Below, piece after piece: positions 16,616 through 24,644 of a stretch of 35,152 nt of DNA. The notes under the pieces were generated by a model. The model did no database searches and was not told the DNA's origin. It saw nothing but the letters and a program-made list of their open reading frames with translations. The DNA lies in assembly GCF_000310185.1 (NCBI RefSeq), contig NZ_AMXD01000026.1, positions 1-35,152 on the forward strand, in the 5' to 3' direction. The translations under genes and the position numbers were made by a program. This DNA comes from Thauera aminoaromatica S2. Lineage in GTDB: Bacteria; Pseudomonadota; Gammaproteobacteria; Burkholderiales; Rhodocyclaceae. Within the stretch, counting starts at the first letter, position 1. Every line of letters begins with the position of its first letter.

Positions 16616-18049
16616 ATGACGACCCTGACCCTGATCCGGCCCAACCTGCACCGCGTCGACAGCGCGGGCCGGCAGCTGCTGTTCCATGTGCCGAGCAGCA
16701 GCCTGTTCGAGCTCGATGGCGCCGCGCGCGACGTGCTGGCGCTGTTCGACGAGCAGGCCACGCTCGAGACCGCGACCCTGGCCGATCGCCTCGGTGGCCG
16801 CCACGATGCGCTCGCCCTGCGCGAGACGGTGGACGAGCTGCGCCAGCTCCACGTGCTCGCCGAGCACGGCGAGGACGGCCCGATCGAGCCGCCGCCGGAC
16901 CCGCCGACGCGCTTTCCCCTCGACACCCTGGTGCTCAACGTCAATACGGGCTGCAACCTGAGCTGCACCTATTGCTACAAGGAAGACCTCAGCGCGCCGG
17001 CCAAGGGCCTGCGCATGAGCCTGGAGACGGCGACGAAGGCGATCGAGATGATGCTCGTCGAGTCGCCCGGCAAGCCGAAATACACCCTCGTCTTCTTCGG
17101 CGGCGAGCCCCTGTCGAACATGGGCCTGATCCGCGCGGTGGTCGACTTCGCCGAGCGCCGCTTCGCCGAGGTCGGCGCGCGCGTGGATTTCACCCTCACC
17201 ACCAACGCCACCCTGCTCACCGCCGAGATCATCGACTGGCTGGACGCCCACCGCGTGGGGGTCACCGTGTCGATGGACGGGCCGCCCGCGGTGCATGACC
17301 GCAACAGGCGCAGCTTCGGCGGCGAGGGTACCTACGACGTGGTGCGGCGCAAGGTCGACCTGCTGCTCGCGCGCTACCGTGCGCGCCCGGTCGGCTGCCG
17401 GGTCACGCTCACCCGCGGCATCACCGGGGTGGTGCCGATCTTCGAGCACCTGCACCACGAGGTCGGCTTCGCCGAGGTCGGCTTCGGCCCGGTGACCTCG
17501 GGCGACATCCAGGCCTTCAACCTCACCGCCGAGGAGCTCGCCGAGGTGTTCCACGGCCTCAAGGCGCTCGGTCGGCGCTATCTCGACGCGGCGCTGCGCA
17601 ACCGCAGCCTCGGCTTCGGCAATCTGCACCAGCTCATGACCGACCTCCACGAGGGCAACAAGAAGCGGCTGCCCTGCGGCGCCGGGGTCGGGCTGCTCGC
17701 GGTCGATGGCAAGGGCGGGCTCAACCTTTGCCATCGCTTCACCGGCTCCGCGCTGCCCACCTTCGGCGACGTCGATGCCGGCATCGACCGCGCCCGCCTG
17801 GGCGCCTTCATCGGCCGCCGCCTGGACCGCAACGGCACCGGCTGCGCGACCTGCCGCATCCGCAACCTCTGTTCCGGCGGCTGCTACCACGAGAGCTACG
17901 CCAAGTACGGCGATGCCGCCGCGCCTTCCTATCACTACTGCGAACTGCTGCGCGACTGGATCGACTTCGGCATCGAGACCTACGCGCGCATCGTCACCGA
18001 GAACCCCGGCTTTTTCGCCGCACACGTTTCCCCGCGGAGGACCGCATGA
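16616..18049 (+). CDS. qhpD: QHNDH maturation radical SAM enzyme (thioether cross-linking)
   Basis: 477 residues, essentially the length of Paracoccus QhpD. The radical SAM cluster motif is CNLSCTYC (C113, C117, C120), followed by FFGGEPL. C-terminal SPASM-type auxiliary-cluster cysteines occur in [24 protein letters not shown] and GGCYHES, plus YHYCEL. In the known system this cytoplasmic enzyme forms the Cys-to-Asp/Glu thioether bonds in the gamma subunit before export. The N-terminal ~95 residues form a small domain that probably recognises the leader peptide (family inference). Its stop overlaps the gamma-subunit ATG, so enzyme and substrate are translationally coupled. Confidence 0.93.
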   Translation: MTTLTLIRPNLHRVDSAGRQLLFHVPSSSLFELDGAARDVLALFDEQATLETATLADRLGGRHDALALRETVDELRQLHVLAEHGEDGPIEPPPDPPTRFPLDTLVLNVNTGCNLSCTYCYKEDLSAPAKGLRMSLETATKAIEMMLVESPGKPKYTLVFFGGEPLSNMGLIRAVVDFAERRFAEVGARVDFTLTTNATLLTAEIIDWLDAHRVGVTVSMDGPPAVHDRNRRSFGGEGTYDVVRRKVDLLLARYRARPVGCRVTLTRGITGVVPIFEHLHHEVGFAEVGFGPVTSGDIQAFNLTAEELAEVFHGLKALGRRYLDAALRNRSLGFGNLHQLMTDLHEGNKKRLPCGAGVGLLAVDGKGGLNLCHRFTGSALPTFGDVDAGIDRARLGAFIGRRLDRNGTGCATCRIRNLCSGGCYHESYAKYGDAAAPSYHYCELLRDWIDFGIETYARIVTENPGFFAAHVSPRRTA

Positions 18050-18372
18050 AGCACCTGAAGTCGCTCAACAAGAAGGCGCAGCGCCTGGACGCCGCGGAGG
18101 GCAAGCCCGAGGCGATCGAGGAGGTCGTCGCCATGCAGACGGTGGTCGGCTGCACCGCGACCACCGACCCGGGCTGGGAGATCGACGCCTTCGGCGGCGC
18201 CGCCTCGCTGTGCCAGCCGATGGAGGCCGACCTCTACGGTTGCGCCGACTCGTGCTGGTGGCCGGCGCAGGTGCCCGACACCATGAGCCATTACCCGGAC
18301 TGGGGCGACGGCAAGGCCGATGCGACCAGGGACTGGCGCAAGCTGGACGGCATCTTCGAGGACAAGATCTGA
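18046..18372 (+). CDS. qhpC: QHNDH gamma subunit (cysteine tryptophylquinone catalytic peptide)
   Basis: 108 residues: a 29-residue leader without a normal signal sequence, rich in Lys, Glu and Ala, then the catalytic core. With a 29-residue offset every cross-link residue of the Pseudomonas putida gamma structure is present: C36-E45 (7-16), C56-D62 (27-33), C70-D78 (41-49) and the CTQ pair C66-W72 (37-43). These are substrates of the upstream radical SAM enzyme. GGAGG lies 5 nt before the ATG, which overlaps the qhpD stop. The leader must be cleaved and the cross-linked peptide exported without Sec or Tat signals. Too small and unusual in composition to be another family. Confidence 0.93.
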   Translation: MKHLKSLNKKAQRLDAAEGKPEAIEEVVAMQTVVGCTATTDPGWEIDAFGGAASLCQPMEADLYGCADSCWWPAQVPDTMSHYPDWGDGKADATRDWRKLDGIFEDKI

Positions 18373-18387
18373 ATGGGAGCGATCCTC

Positions 18388-19518
18388 ATGAGCCTCATCC
18401 CCGACCTGCGTGCGCTGCGGGCAGCCGGCGCGATCGCCGCCGCGGCGCTCGCGACCGCGTGCGCGACCCCGGCGCAGAAATCCGCGACGAGCGACGCGGA
18501 GTACCTGCTCACCGTCACCCGCCCCGGCCTGCTCCACGTCATCGACATGAAGACCGACCGCATCGCGCGCAGCTGCGAGCTGCCCGGCAAGTTCGGCTCG
18601 GGCGCGCTGGTGCCGACGCGCGACGGCCGTCACGCCTTCGTGCTCGGCAACCTGTGGGAGGACGTGTACGGCTTCGAGCTCGAGACCTGCAAGCTGGTGT
18701 TCTCCGCCCGCCAGTCGGAAGGCGACGTCACCGTCAAGACGGTGCAGTCGCTCGCGGTGAGCGCGGACGGCAGCGAGCTGTACACCGTGCAGAACCCGGT
18801 GCGCCGCGGTGCCGACCGCTTCGAGGTGCTGCCGCCGCGCCTCGCGGTATATCGCATCGCCGACGGGCTGGACGCCAAGCCGGTGCGCAGCTTCCCGGTC
18901 AAGCGCCGCATCACCAAGATCGCCGCCACCGCCGGCGGCGAGGTGATCCTCGGCGGTGCCGACGTGGAGGCGATCGACGTGCGCAGCGGCGCGGTGCGCA
19001 CCGTGTCGGCGCTGGCGAGCTGGGACCGCGGTCCGCGCTGGCTGACGCCGGACGCGTTCGCGATGCACTCGCAGGGCGAGCATCTGAACGAGTACGTGAT
19101 GCCCTACGTGACCGCGAAGTTCGCCGACGACCGCCAGGACATGGCGAGCGCCGAATGGTGGTGGGGCATGAGCCGGGTGGACCTCGCGACCGGCAAGGCC
19201 GAGGCGCGCGAGATCTTCCCCTTCGAGTTCGTGATCTTCTCGCTTGTCGCCGATCCGCGCGATCGCAACATCCTCTACGGCGCCTTCAATACGCTCTCCA
19301 GGCACGACATCGAAAAGCGCGAGACGCTGAAGGTGGTGGAGCTCGACCACACCTACTACAGCCTGCAACTGTCGCGCGACGCCTCGCGTGTTTACGTCGG
19401 CGGGGCGGGCAGCACGATCAGCATCCACGACAGCGGCACGCTGGAGAAGATCGGCACGATCCAGCTCCCGGGCGACATGTCGACCGCCGACGTGCGCGTG
19501 GCCTGGCGGCGCCCGTAG
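18388..19518 (+). CDS. qhpB: QHNDH beta subunit (seven-bladed propeller)
   Basis: 376 residues from the chosen ATG. An N-terminal export signal ends around LATACATPAQ. A Cys there could suggest a lipoprotein, but the lipobox is poor. The rest is a beta-propeller with repeated strand motifs such as YLLTVTRPGLLHVIDMKTDRI and ELYTVQNPVR, matching the QHNDH beta subunit, which sits over the active-site cavity formed with gamma. Start at 18388 chosen because GGGAG lies 8 nt upstream; the ATG at 18373, directly after the qhpC stop, would add five residues. Gene order alpha-maturase-gamma-beta matches known qhp clusters. Confidence 0.88.
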   Translation: MSLIPDLRALRAAGAIAAAALATACATPAQKSATSDAEYLLTVTRPGLLHVIDMKTDRIARSCELPGKFGSGALVPTRDGRHAFVLGNLWEDVYGFELETCKLVFSARQSEGDVTVKTVQSLAVSADGSELYTVQNPVRRGADRFEVLPPRLAVYRIADGLDAKPVRSFPVKRRITKIAATAGGEVILGGADVEAIDVRSGAVRTVSALASWDRGPRWLTPDAFAMHSQGEHLNEYVMPYVTAKFADDRQDMASAEWWWGMSRVDLATGKAEAREIFPFEFVIFSLVADPRDRNILYGAFNTLSRHDIEKRETLKVVELDHTYYSLQLSRDASRVYVGGAGSTISIHDSGTLEKIGTIQLPGDMSTADVRVAWRRP

Positions 19519-19609
19519 TCGCGGTGCGTGTTTCCCTGGCGCCTGACGGGGGCCCGTACTATATGTTCAGCAGGAGCCGGCCGCTGCCGCGACCGGATTC
19601 GGCGAACGC

Positions 19610-19626
19610 CGCTTGCTGCGGCGAGT
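19610..19626 (+). other. Small GC hairpin upstream of the metzincin gene
   Basis: CGCCGC and GCGGCG form a perfect 6-bp stem around TTGCT in the 135-bp gap between qhpB and the protease gene. There is no T-run, so it is not a convincing terminator and transcription may continue into the protease gene. Confidence 0.3.
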
Positions 19627-19653
19627 CGCGGCCACGTCAGGGAGGGATCCGCC

Positions 19654-20688
19654 ATGACCCGAACGCCCAAGGTGTGCTTCGACCGGGTGCTGCCCCGGGA
19701 CCTGATGCGCTTCCAGACCACCATGCCCGACCGGCCGGGCCAGGTGCGCGGACTATCGCCGATCGGCAAGACCTGGATCAACGGCTCCACCCTGCATGTG
19801 CGTTTCATGGGTGGAAGCGCGCAGCACAAGAAGAAGGTGCAGGAGCAGGCCGCGTGGTGGACGGCGCACGCCAACCTGCAGTTCGTGTTCGACGACGCCC
19901 CCGCGGCCGAGATCCGCATCACCTTCGACGAGAACGACGGAGCCTGGAGCTACATCGGCACCGACGCGAAGAGCATACCGGTCAACGAGCCGACGATGAA
20001 CCTCGGCTTCCTCGACGGCGGTACGGCGGCGCACGAGTTCGGCCATGCGATCGGGCTCGCGCACGAGCACCAGAACCCCGCCGGCGGCATCCAGTGGAAC
20101 GAGCAGGCGGTGATCCGCGCCATGGCGGGGCCGCCCAATCACTGGAGCGAGACCCAGACCCGGCACAACATCCTGCGCAAGTACGCCGCAAACCAGGTCA
20201 ACGGCACCGACTTCGACCCCAAGTCGGTGATGCTGTACTTCTTCCCTGCGGAGTGGACCCTCAACGGCGTGGCGACCTCGCGCAACGAGGTGCTGTCGGA
20301 GCTCGACAAGCAGTTCATCGCCGGCGCGAAGATGTATCCGCGCGCCAAGCCCGGCGTAACGGGCGAGGTGACCGAGCTGAAGGTCAACGCACGCCGGCGC
20401 ACCGCCGCCAGCATCGGCAAGTTCGGCGAGGAGGACGTGTTCCGCTTCCGCGTGACGCAGCCCGGGCGCTACGTGGTCGACACGCGCGGTCCGACCGACG
20501 TGTACATGAAACTCTTCGGCCCCGATTCACCGACCGCGCTGATCGCGGAGGACGACGACTCCGGCCTGGGCAGCAACGCGCGCATCGCGACGGATCTGGT
20601 CGAAGGCGAGTATTTCGTGCAGGTGCGTCACTGGAATCGCGCCAGCGGCGTCGGGGATTACACCGTGGCGGTGCGCACGGCGAACTGA
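19654..20688 (+). CDS. Metzincin zinc protease with C-terminal PPC domain, no signal peptide
   Basis: 344 residues. The metzincin zinc site is HEFGHAIGLAHEH (H127, E128, H131, H137), followed by a Met-turn SVMLYF (M193) resembling astacin-type peptidases (M12A). Residues ~245-343 resemble a bacterial pre-peptidase C-terminal (PPC) beta-sandwich, with EEDVFRFRV and DVYMKLFGP. The start at 19654 follows GGGAGG with an 8-nt spacer. From this start no signal peptide is visible, which is unusual for the family: the enzyme is either cytoplasmic or exported by another route. It lies same-strand, 135 nt after the QHNDH beta gene. Cleavage of the gamma leader is an attractive but untested role. Confidence 0.83.
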   Translation: MTRTPKVCFDRVLPRDLMRFQTTMPDRPGQVRGLSPIGKTWINGSTLHVRFMGGSAQHKKKVQEQAAWWTAHANLQFVFDDAPAAEIRITFDENDGAWSYIGTDAKSIPVNEPTMNLGFLDGGTAAHEFGHAIGLAHEHQNPAGGIQWNEQAVIRAMAGPPNHWSETQTRHNILRKYAANQVNGTDFDPKSVMLYFFPAEWTLNGVATSRNEVLSELDKQFIAGAKMYPRAKPGVTGEVTELKVNARRRTAASIGKFGEEDVFRFRVTQPGRYVVDTRGPTDVYMKLFGPDSPTALIAEDDDSGLGSNARIATDLVEGEYFVQVRHWNRASGVGDYTVAVRTAN

Positions 20689-20711
20689 GTCCGCATGCGC
20701 GGCCGGCCGTT

Positions 20712-21188
20712 TCAGCCGGCCGCGAGCAGCAGGCGGCCGAGCAGCTTGCGCAACTGCACGCGTTCGGCAGGATCGAGATCCTGGAGCACGCGTTCCTCGT
20801 GGGTCCGGACCTGCGGAATCAGGCGCTGCAGCAAGTGCCGGCCGGTAGCGGTGAGATGCAGGGCGTTGGCGCGCCGGTTGTCCGGTGCGCGCACGCGCTC
20901 GACCAGGCCGCGTGCCTCGAGCTTGTCGAGCACCGACACCACGCTGGAGCGGTCGAGCTGGATCGCGTCGGCGAGCTGGGTTTGCTTCATGCCCGGATTG
21001 GCATCGATCAACACCAGCACGCCGAACAGGGTGGGGGTGATCTCGGCTTCGTCCATGCTCGTGCAGAAGTCGCGGAAGATGCCGATTTGCGCGATGCGCA
21101 GGCGGTAGCCGATCAGCTCGGGGAGCATCCCGAAGCGGATGCCCTCCGGCGGGGTCTGCGCGCTCGTTTCGTCGTTGCCACGGCCCAT
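20712..21188 (-). CDS. MarR-family transcriptional regulator
   Basis: 158 residues with the MarR winged-helix core: TPTLFGVLVLIDANPGMKQTQLADAI as the first helices, recognition helix DRSSVVSVLDKLEARGLV, and the wing RAPDNRRANALHLTATG. N- and C-terminal helices would form the dimer interface. It is divergent from the AraC gene across 198 bp and convergent with the metzincin. A possible -10 TAGAAT lies on the minus strand at 21227-21222, about 35 nt before the ATG, without a recognisable -35. Its ligand and target are not evident; flanking amine-oxidation genes suggest it may respond to an amine or its aldehyde or acid product. Confidence 0.9.
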   Translation of the reverse strand: MGRGNDETSAQTPPEGIRFGMLPELIGYRLRIAQIGIFRDFCTSMDEAEITPTLFGVLVLIDANPGMKQTQLADAIQLDRSSVVSVLDKLEARGLVERVRAPDNRRANALHLTATGRHLLQRLIPQVRTHEERVLQDLDPAERVQLRKLLGRLLLAAG

Positions 21189-21386
21189 CGGTCGCTCGAC
21201 TCGGGGTTGAACAAGCGTGAAATTCTAACAGGCGGAGCGCGCGGCGCGGGCAAACCTGGCGGCCCGCGCCAGGACGAGGGCGCGCGGATCGCTTGCCGAT
21301 GCGCGGCAGGCGTGGGGACGCGGCCCGCCGGCGCACCTCATCCCGCCCCGCCACCGTCTGTTCGCCCCACCGCCTGGTGAGCGCCG

Positions 21387-22424
21387 ATGCCCACACCCGC
21401 TTGCTCGCCCTTGCCGCCCGCGGCACCCGATGCGGCCCCGGTATCGGCGGGCCTGCCCGGGCCTGTCCAGGTGGGCGACGTGAGCGATTTCGGCAGGGGG
21501 CTGCTTGCCTGGAATGCGACCTACGAGCAGCTCGCACCGGGCTGCTTCGAGGGCGGCGCGGAGGAGTTGTGGATCGACGACGGCCTCGAGGTCCTGTGGG
21601 AGACGGGCAACCGCTCGGTGTGGACCGCAGGCAGCAATCGGGCGGGCATGGTGTCGCTCGGCATTCCGGTGGCAGGCGGCGGCGCCGGCATGTATTGCGG
21701 CGTTCCGATCCAGGACGGGGCGGTGTCGTGGCTTCCGGGCGGCGGAGATTTCGAGATCTTCTCCCGCGAGCGCATGGATATCGTCTCGGCGACGGTGTCC
21801 GAATCCCTGCTGTGCGGATTTGCCGCCAGCGACTCGCCGCGGACCGCGGAGGCATCGCTGCAGCGCCCGTTTCTCCAGCAGCAGCCGAGGCGTGCCGGGA
21901 TGTTGCGCCGCGCGCTGATCGAGATCGTCGTCGTGGCCCGCCGCCAGCCCGGCCTGCTGGAGATTCCGGCGAGCAGGGCGGCGATGCGCGACTGCGTCCT
22001 GTCGCTGATGCTCGATACGCTGGATCGGGCCTCGGAGCGTCCGACGGCGGACCTGCGTCCGAGCGTGAAGGCCTGGATCGTGCGCAAGGTGCGCGAGCTG
22101 GCGCTCGAGCGCCCGAGCGAGCCCCTCCAGATCGCCGACATCTGCCGCAGCCTCGCGGTGTCGCGGCGCTCGCTGCAGTACGCGTTCGAGGACCTCGTCG
22201 GGATGGGGGCGGTGGAGTTCCTGCGCAACGTGCGCCTGAACGCCGTGCGGCGCGAGCTCCGTGTTGCGACCGGCAGCCCCGATGAACCGATCGCCGCGAT
22301 CGCGGCGCGCTGGGGCTTCTGGCACATGCCGCGGTTCGCGGCGTACTACCGGGCCCTGTTCGGAGAGCTGCCCTCGGAGACGCGTCGGCGAGAGGGTGGC
22401 AGCACGCCGCACGGTCCCGGTTGA
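21387..22424 (+). CDS. AraC-family regulator (QhpR/EutR-like)
   Basis: 345 residues. An N-terminal sensing domain (~1-220) of no clear motif precedes a C-terminal double helix-turn-helix (~235-335). The first helix-turn-helix reads IADICRSLAVSRRSLQYAF; after LRNVRLNAVRREL, the second is IAAIAARWGFWHMPRFAAYYRALFGE. The SRRSLQYAF..RLNAVRREL pattern is typical of the EutR/QhpR branch of AraC proteins. In Paracoccus an AraC regulator, QhpR, controls the amine-induced qhp operon, so this is a candidate orthologue. It lies with the flavin amine oxidase rather than directly next to qhp genes. Its coexistence with a two-component system suggests layered control. Confidence 0.85.
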   Translation: MPTPACSPLPPAAPDAAPVSAGLPGPVQVGDVSDFGRGLLAWNATYEQLAPGCFEGGAEELWIDDGLEVLWETGNRSVWTAGSNRAGMVSLGIPVAGGGAGMYCGVPIQDGAVSWLPGGGDFEIFSRERMDIVSATVSESLLCGFAASDSPRTAEASLQRPFLQQQPRRAGMLRRALIEIVVVARRQPGLLEIPASRAAMRDCVLSLMLDTLDRASERPTADLRPSVKAWIVRKVRELALERPSEPLQIADICRSLAVSRRSLQYAFEDLVGMGAVEFLRNVRLNAVRRELRVATGSPDEPIAAIAARWGFWHMPRFAAYYRALFGELPSETRRREGGSTPHGPG

Positions 22425-22441
22425 GCGTTTGCTGCACTGCG

Positions 22442-22459
22442 TCGGCATTTCCATGCCGA
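22442..22459 (+). promoter_or_regulatory. Inverted repeat between the AraC and amine oxidase genes
   Basis: TCGGCAT and ATGCCGA form a perfect 7-bp inverted repeat around TTCC, starting 18 nt after the AraC stop and about 130 nt before the amine oxidase ATG. There is no T-tract, so an operator or a weak transcript-end hairpin are both possible. The shared GCGCACAA/GTTTAC module is not visible in this gap. Confidence 0.35.
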
Positions 22460-22589
22460 TTGCGGATACCGTCCCATGCATCGGTCCTCCTAATCTCCAC
22501 ATCACGACTCGGCCAGCTGGTGCGAGCGCAACACGCCGCGGACGCTCATTCCAGAGCATGGACAGCGGCGACGGAGGAGATCGGAGATC

Positions 22590-24032
22590 ATGGAATACAA
22601 GACCTCTGCGGCGTCGGCCGCGGGCGCCGACGACAGTGCGCGGCGACGGTTCCTGAAGCTGGCATCGACGGCTGCGGCCGCTTCGGTGTTGCCGGTGGGC
22701 GTCGGCGCGGCGGCGCCCGCGCAGCCCGGCTACGACGTGGTGGTGGTGGGCGGCGGCTTCGCCGGCGTCACCGCCGCGCGCGAACTCGCCCACCGTGGCG
22801 CGAGGGTGCTGCTGCTCGAGGCGCGCAATCGTCTCGGCGGGCGCACCTTCCATGCGAACTTCGGCGAGCGCAAGGTGGAACTGGGCGGCACCTGGATCCA
22901 CTACACCCAGCCCCACGTGTGGGCCGAGGTGATGCGCTACGGCATGGAGATCGCCGAGACGCCGGGCGTCGCCCATCCCGACCGCGTGCTGTGGATGTCC
23001 GAGGGCAAGGTGCTGGAGATCCCGGTGATGGAGAACTGGGCGCTGCTCGAGGACGCGCTGAAGCGCTTCCATGCCGAGGCGGGCGAGGTCTTCGAACGAC
23101 CGTTCATGGCGGGCCTGTCGGCCGCCGGGCGCAAGCTCGATCACCTCTCCATCGCCGACCGCATGGCGGCAATGGACATGAGTCCGGCGCAGCGCGACCT
23201 CATGAACGCGATGATGGCCACCAACTGTCACGGCCCGATCGCGAGCGGCGCCTACACCGAGATGCTGCGCTGGTGGTCGCTGGTCGATGGCGATGCGGCG
23301 CGGCTGCTCTACAGCTGCGCCCGCTACAAGCTCAAGGACGGGACCTCGACGCTGATCGAGCGCATGGCCGAGGACGGCGGCTTCGACGTGCGCCTGTCGA
23401 CCGCGGTGGTGGAGCTGAGTCAGGACGCCGCAGGCGTGAGCCTGGTGACGGAGGCGGACGAACGCATCTCCGCCCGCTTCGCGGTCGTCGCGGTGCCGGT
23501 GAACACGGCCGGCCAGATCGAGTTCTCGCCGCCGCTGCGGCCGGGCAAGACCGCGATGGCGAAGGAGCACCATGCGGGCAAGGGGCACAAGCTCTATCTG
23601 AAGGTGAAGGGCCGGCTGGAGACGCTGATCTTCTTCGCGCCCGAGACCGAGCTGTTCACGATGGTGTTCACCGACCAGCCGGGCGAGGACGGCGGCGTGC
23701 TGGTCGCCTTCGGTCCGCCAGTCGACGGCAGGGTCGATCTCAACGACCCGAAGGCGGTCGAGCCCTTCGTGCGCCGCTTCCTGCCCCACCTTGCGGTCGA
23801 ACAGGTGCTCGGCTACGACTGGGGGCTGGATCCGTATTCGCGCGGCACCTGGTGCACGCTGCGTCCGGGGCAGTTCGGCAAGCACCTGGAGGACCTGCGT
23901 GCCCGCGAAGGCCGGGTGTTCTTCGCCGGGGCGGACATCGCCACCGGCTGGCGCGGCTTCATCGACGGTGCGATCGAGTCCGGCCTGCAGGTCGGACAGG
24001 CGGTCGCGGCCGAGCTGCGCGGTCGCGCGTGA
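22590..24032 (+). CDS. Tat-exported flavin monoamine oxidase family protein
   Basis: 480 residues. The N-terminus carries a twin-arginine signal, ARRRFLK (residues 17-23), followed by a hydrophobic Ala-rich stretch, so the folded flavoprotein should be periplasmic. The FAD-binding Rossmann motif VVVVGGGFAGVTAARELA is followed by LLLEARNRLGGRTF, typical of the amine oxidase/NicA2 superfamily. The C-terminal FAD contact is FFAGADIATGWRGFIDGAIESG. It probably oxidises an amine to an imine or aldehyde. The ATG overlaps no other gene; GGAGGAG lies 10 nt upstream. The next gene, overlapping or 14 nt downstream, is a small cytochrome c. That suggests electrons go to the cytochrome rather than oxygen, as shown for NicA2-CycN. 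Confidence 0.85.
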   Translation: MEYKTSAASAAGADDSARRRFLKLASTAAAASVLPVGVGAAAPAQPGYDVVVVGGGFAGVTAARELAHRGARVLLLEARNRLGGRTFHANFGERKVELGGTWIHYTQPHVWAEVMRYGMEIAETPGVAHPDRVLWMSEGKVLEIPVMENWALLEDALKRFHAEAGEVFERPFMAGLSAAGRKLDHLSIADRMAAMDMSPAQRDLMNAMMATNCHGPIASGAYTEMLRWWSLVDGDAARLLYSCARYKLKDGTSTLIERMAEDGGFDVRLSTAVVELSQDAAGVSLVTEADERISARFAVVAVPVNTAGQIEFSPPLRPGKTAMAKEHHAGKGHKLYLKVKGRLETLIFFAPETELFTMVFTDQPGEDGGVLVAFGPPVDGRVDLNDPKAVEPFVRRFLPHLAVEQVLGYDWGLDPYSRGTWCTLRPGQFGKHLEDLRAREGRVFFAGADIATGWRGFIDGAIESGLQVGQAVAAELRGRA

Positions 24033-24046
24033 TGGGAGCCGGCATC

Positions 24047-24421
24047 ATGAGCAGATCCGTCCCGCTGCGCGCCGTGGTCGCGATCCTCGGCGTGCTCGCC
24101 GTGCCGGCACCGGCGCTTGCCGCCGACATCGGCGAGTCCGGCTTCGTCCAGTGCGCCGCCTGCCATCCCGCCGCTGCAGGGCAGCCCCACGGCGTGGGGC
24201 CCAACCTGCACGGTCGCTTCGGACAGGCGATCGCGGGCACCCCGGGTTTCGTCTTTTCCCGCGCACTCCGGAAGCGCGAGGGGGTGTGGACGGAGGCGGA
24301 GCTGGACCGCTGGCTCGCCGATCCGCAGGCCTACGCGCCCGGGACCAAGATGGCCTATGCGGGCCTGAAGGACCCGGCCCAGCGCCGGGCGGTGATCGAG
24401 TACCTGAAGACGCTGCGCTGA
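24047..24421 (+). CDS. Class I cytochrome c, likely electron acceptor of the amine oxidase
   Basis: 124 residues: a signal peptide of ~26 residues ending PALAAD, one haem site CAACH (C36, C39, H40) and a distal Met ligand M102 in GTKMAYAG. It has the compact mono-haem class I layout, with the helix DPAQRRAVIEYLKTL at the end, and is periplasmic. The start at 24047 (MSRSVP) is preferred, with GGGAG 8 nt upstream; the ATG at 24032, overlapping the amine oxidase stop, would add five residues. The tight link to the Tat flavoprotein implies a two-component amine dehydrogenase delivering electrons to the respiratory chain. Confidence 0.9.
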   Translation: MSRSVPLRAVVAILGVLAVPAPALAADIGESGFVQCAACHPAAAGQPHGVGPNLHGRFGQAIAGTPGFVFSRALRKREGVWTEAELDRWLADPQAYAPGTKMAYAGLKDPAQRRAVIEYLKTLR

Positions 24422-24458
24422 GGAAGGCGGGCCGGTGGGGCAGGGCCGTGGTGGCCTC

Positions 24459-24522
24459 CGCTACAACTGCGCACAAATCGGCACATTTCGCGGAAATGCG
24501 GTTTACACCGCGTCGCTATGCT
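24459..24522 (+). promoter_or_regulatory. Shared promoter/operator module, copy B (DUF1329-RND operon)
   Basis: CGCTACAACT (24459-24468), GCGCACAA (24469-24476), a second GCACA at 24481, GTTTAC (24501-24506) and a -10 TATGCT (24517-24522). From 24461 the sequence divides into consecutive 10-bp units beginning CTACAA, GCACAA, GCACAT, CGGAAA and GTTTAC. Copies A and C have the same spacings. The module lies about 120 nt before the DUF1329 ATG and just after the cytochrome c gene. Confidence 0.72.
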
Positions 24523-24644
24523 CGACACACCATAGGCCTGCAAGGCTGGCGGGAAGGCGGGCCCGGTCGGCCGCTGCGCAGCGGTGGCGTCCTCGGTGAC
24601 CGCCTGCCGCTGCCGACAAAATCAGAAACGTGGAGGAGACACTC

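Noticed and set aside
19610-19626. Terminator after the QHNDH operon
   Set aside because: Only a 6-bp GC stem with no following T-run; recorded as a hairpin, not a terminator.
22425-22589. Fourth copy of the shared promoter module before the flavin amine oxidase
   Set aside because: Neither GCGCACAA nor GTTTAC occurs here at the required 32-bp spacing; only an unrelated inverted repeat is present.
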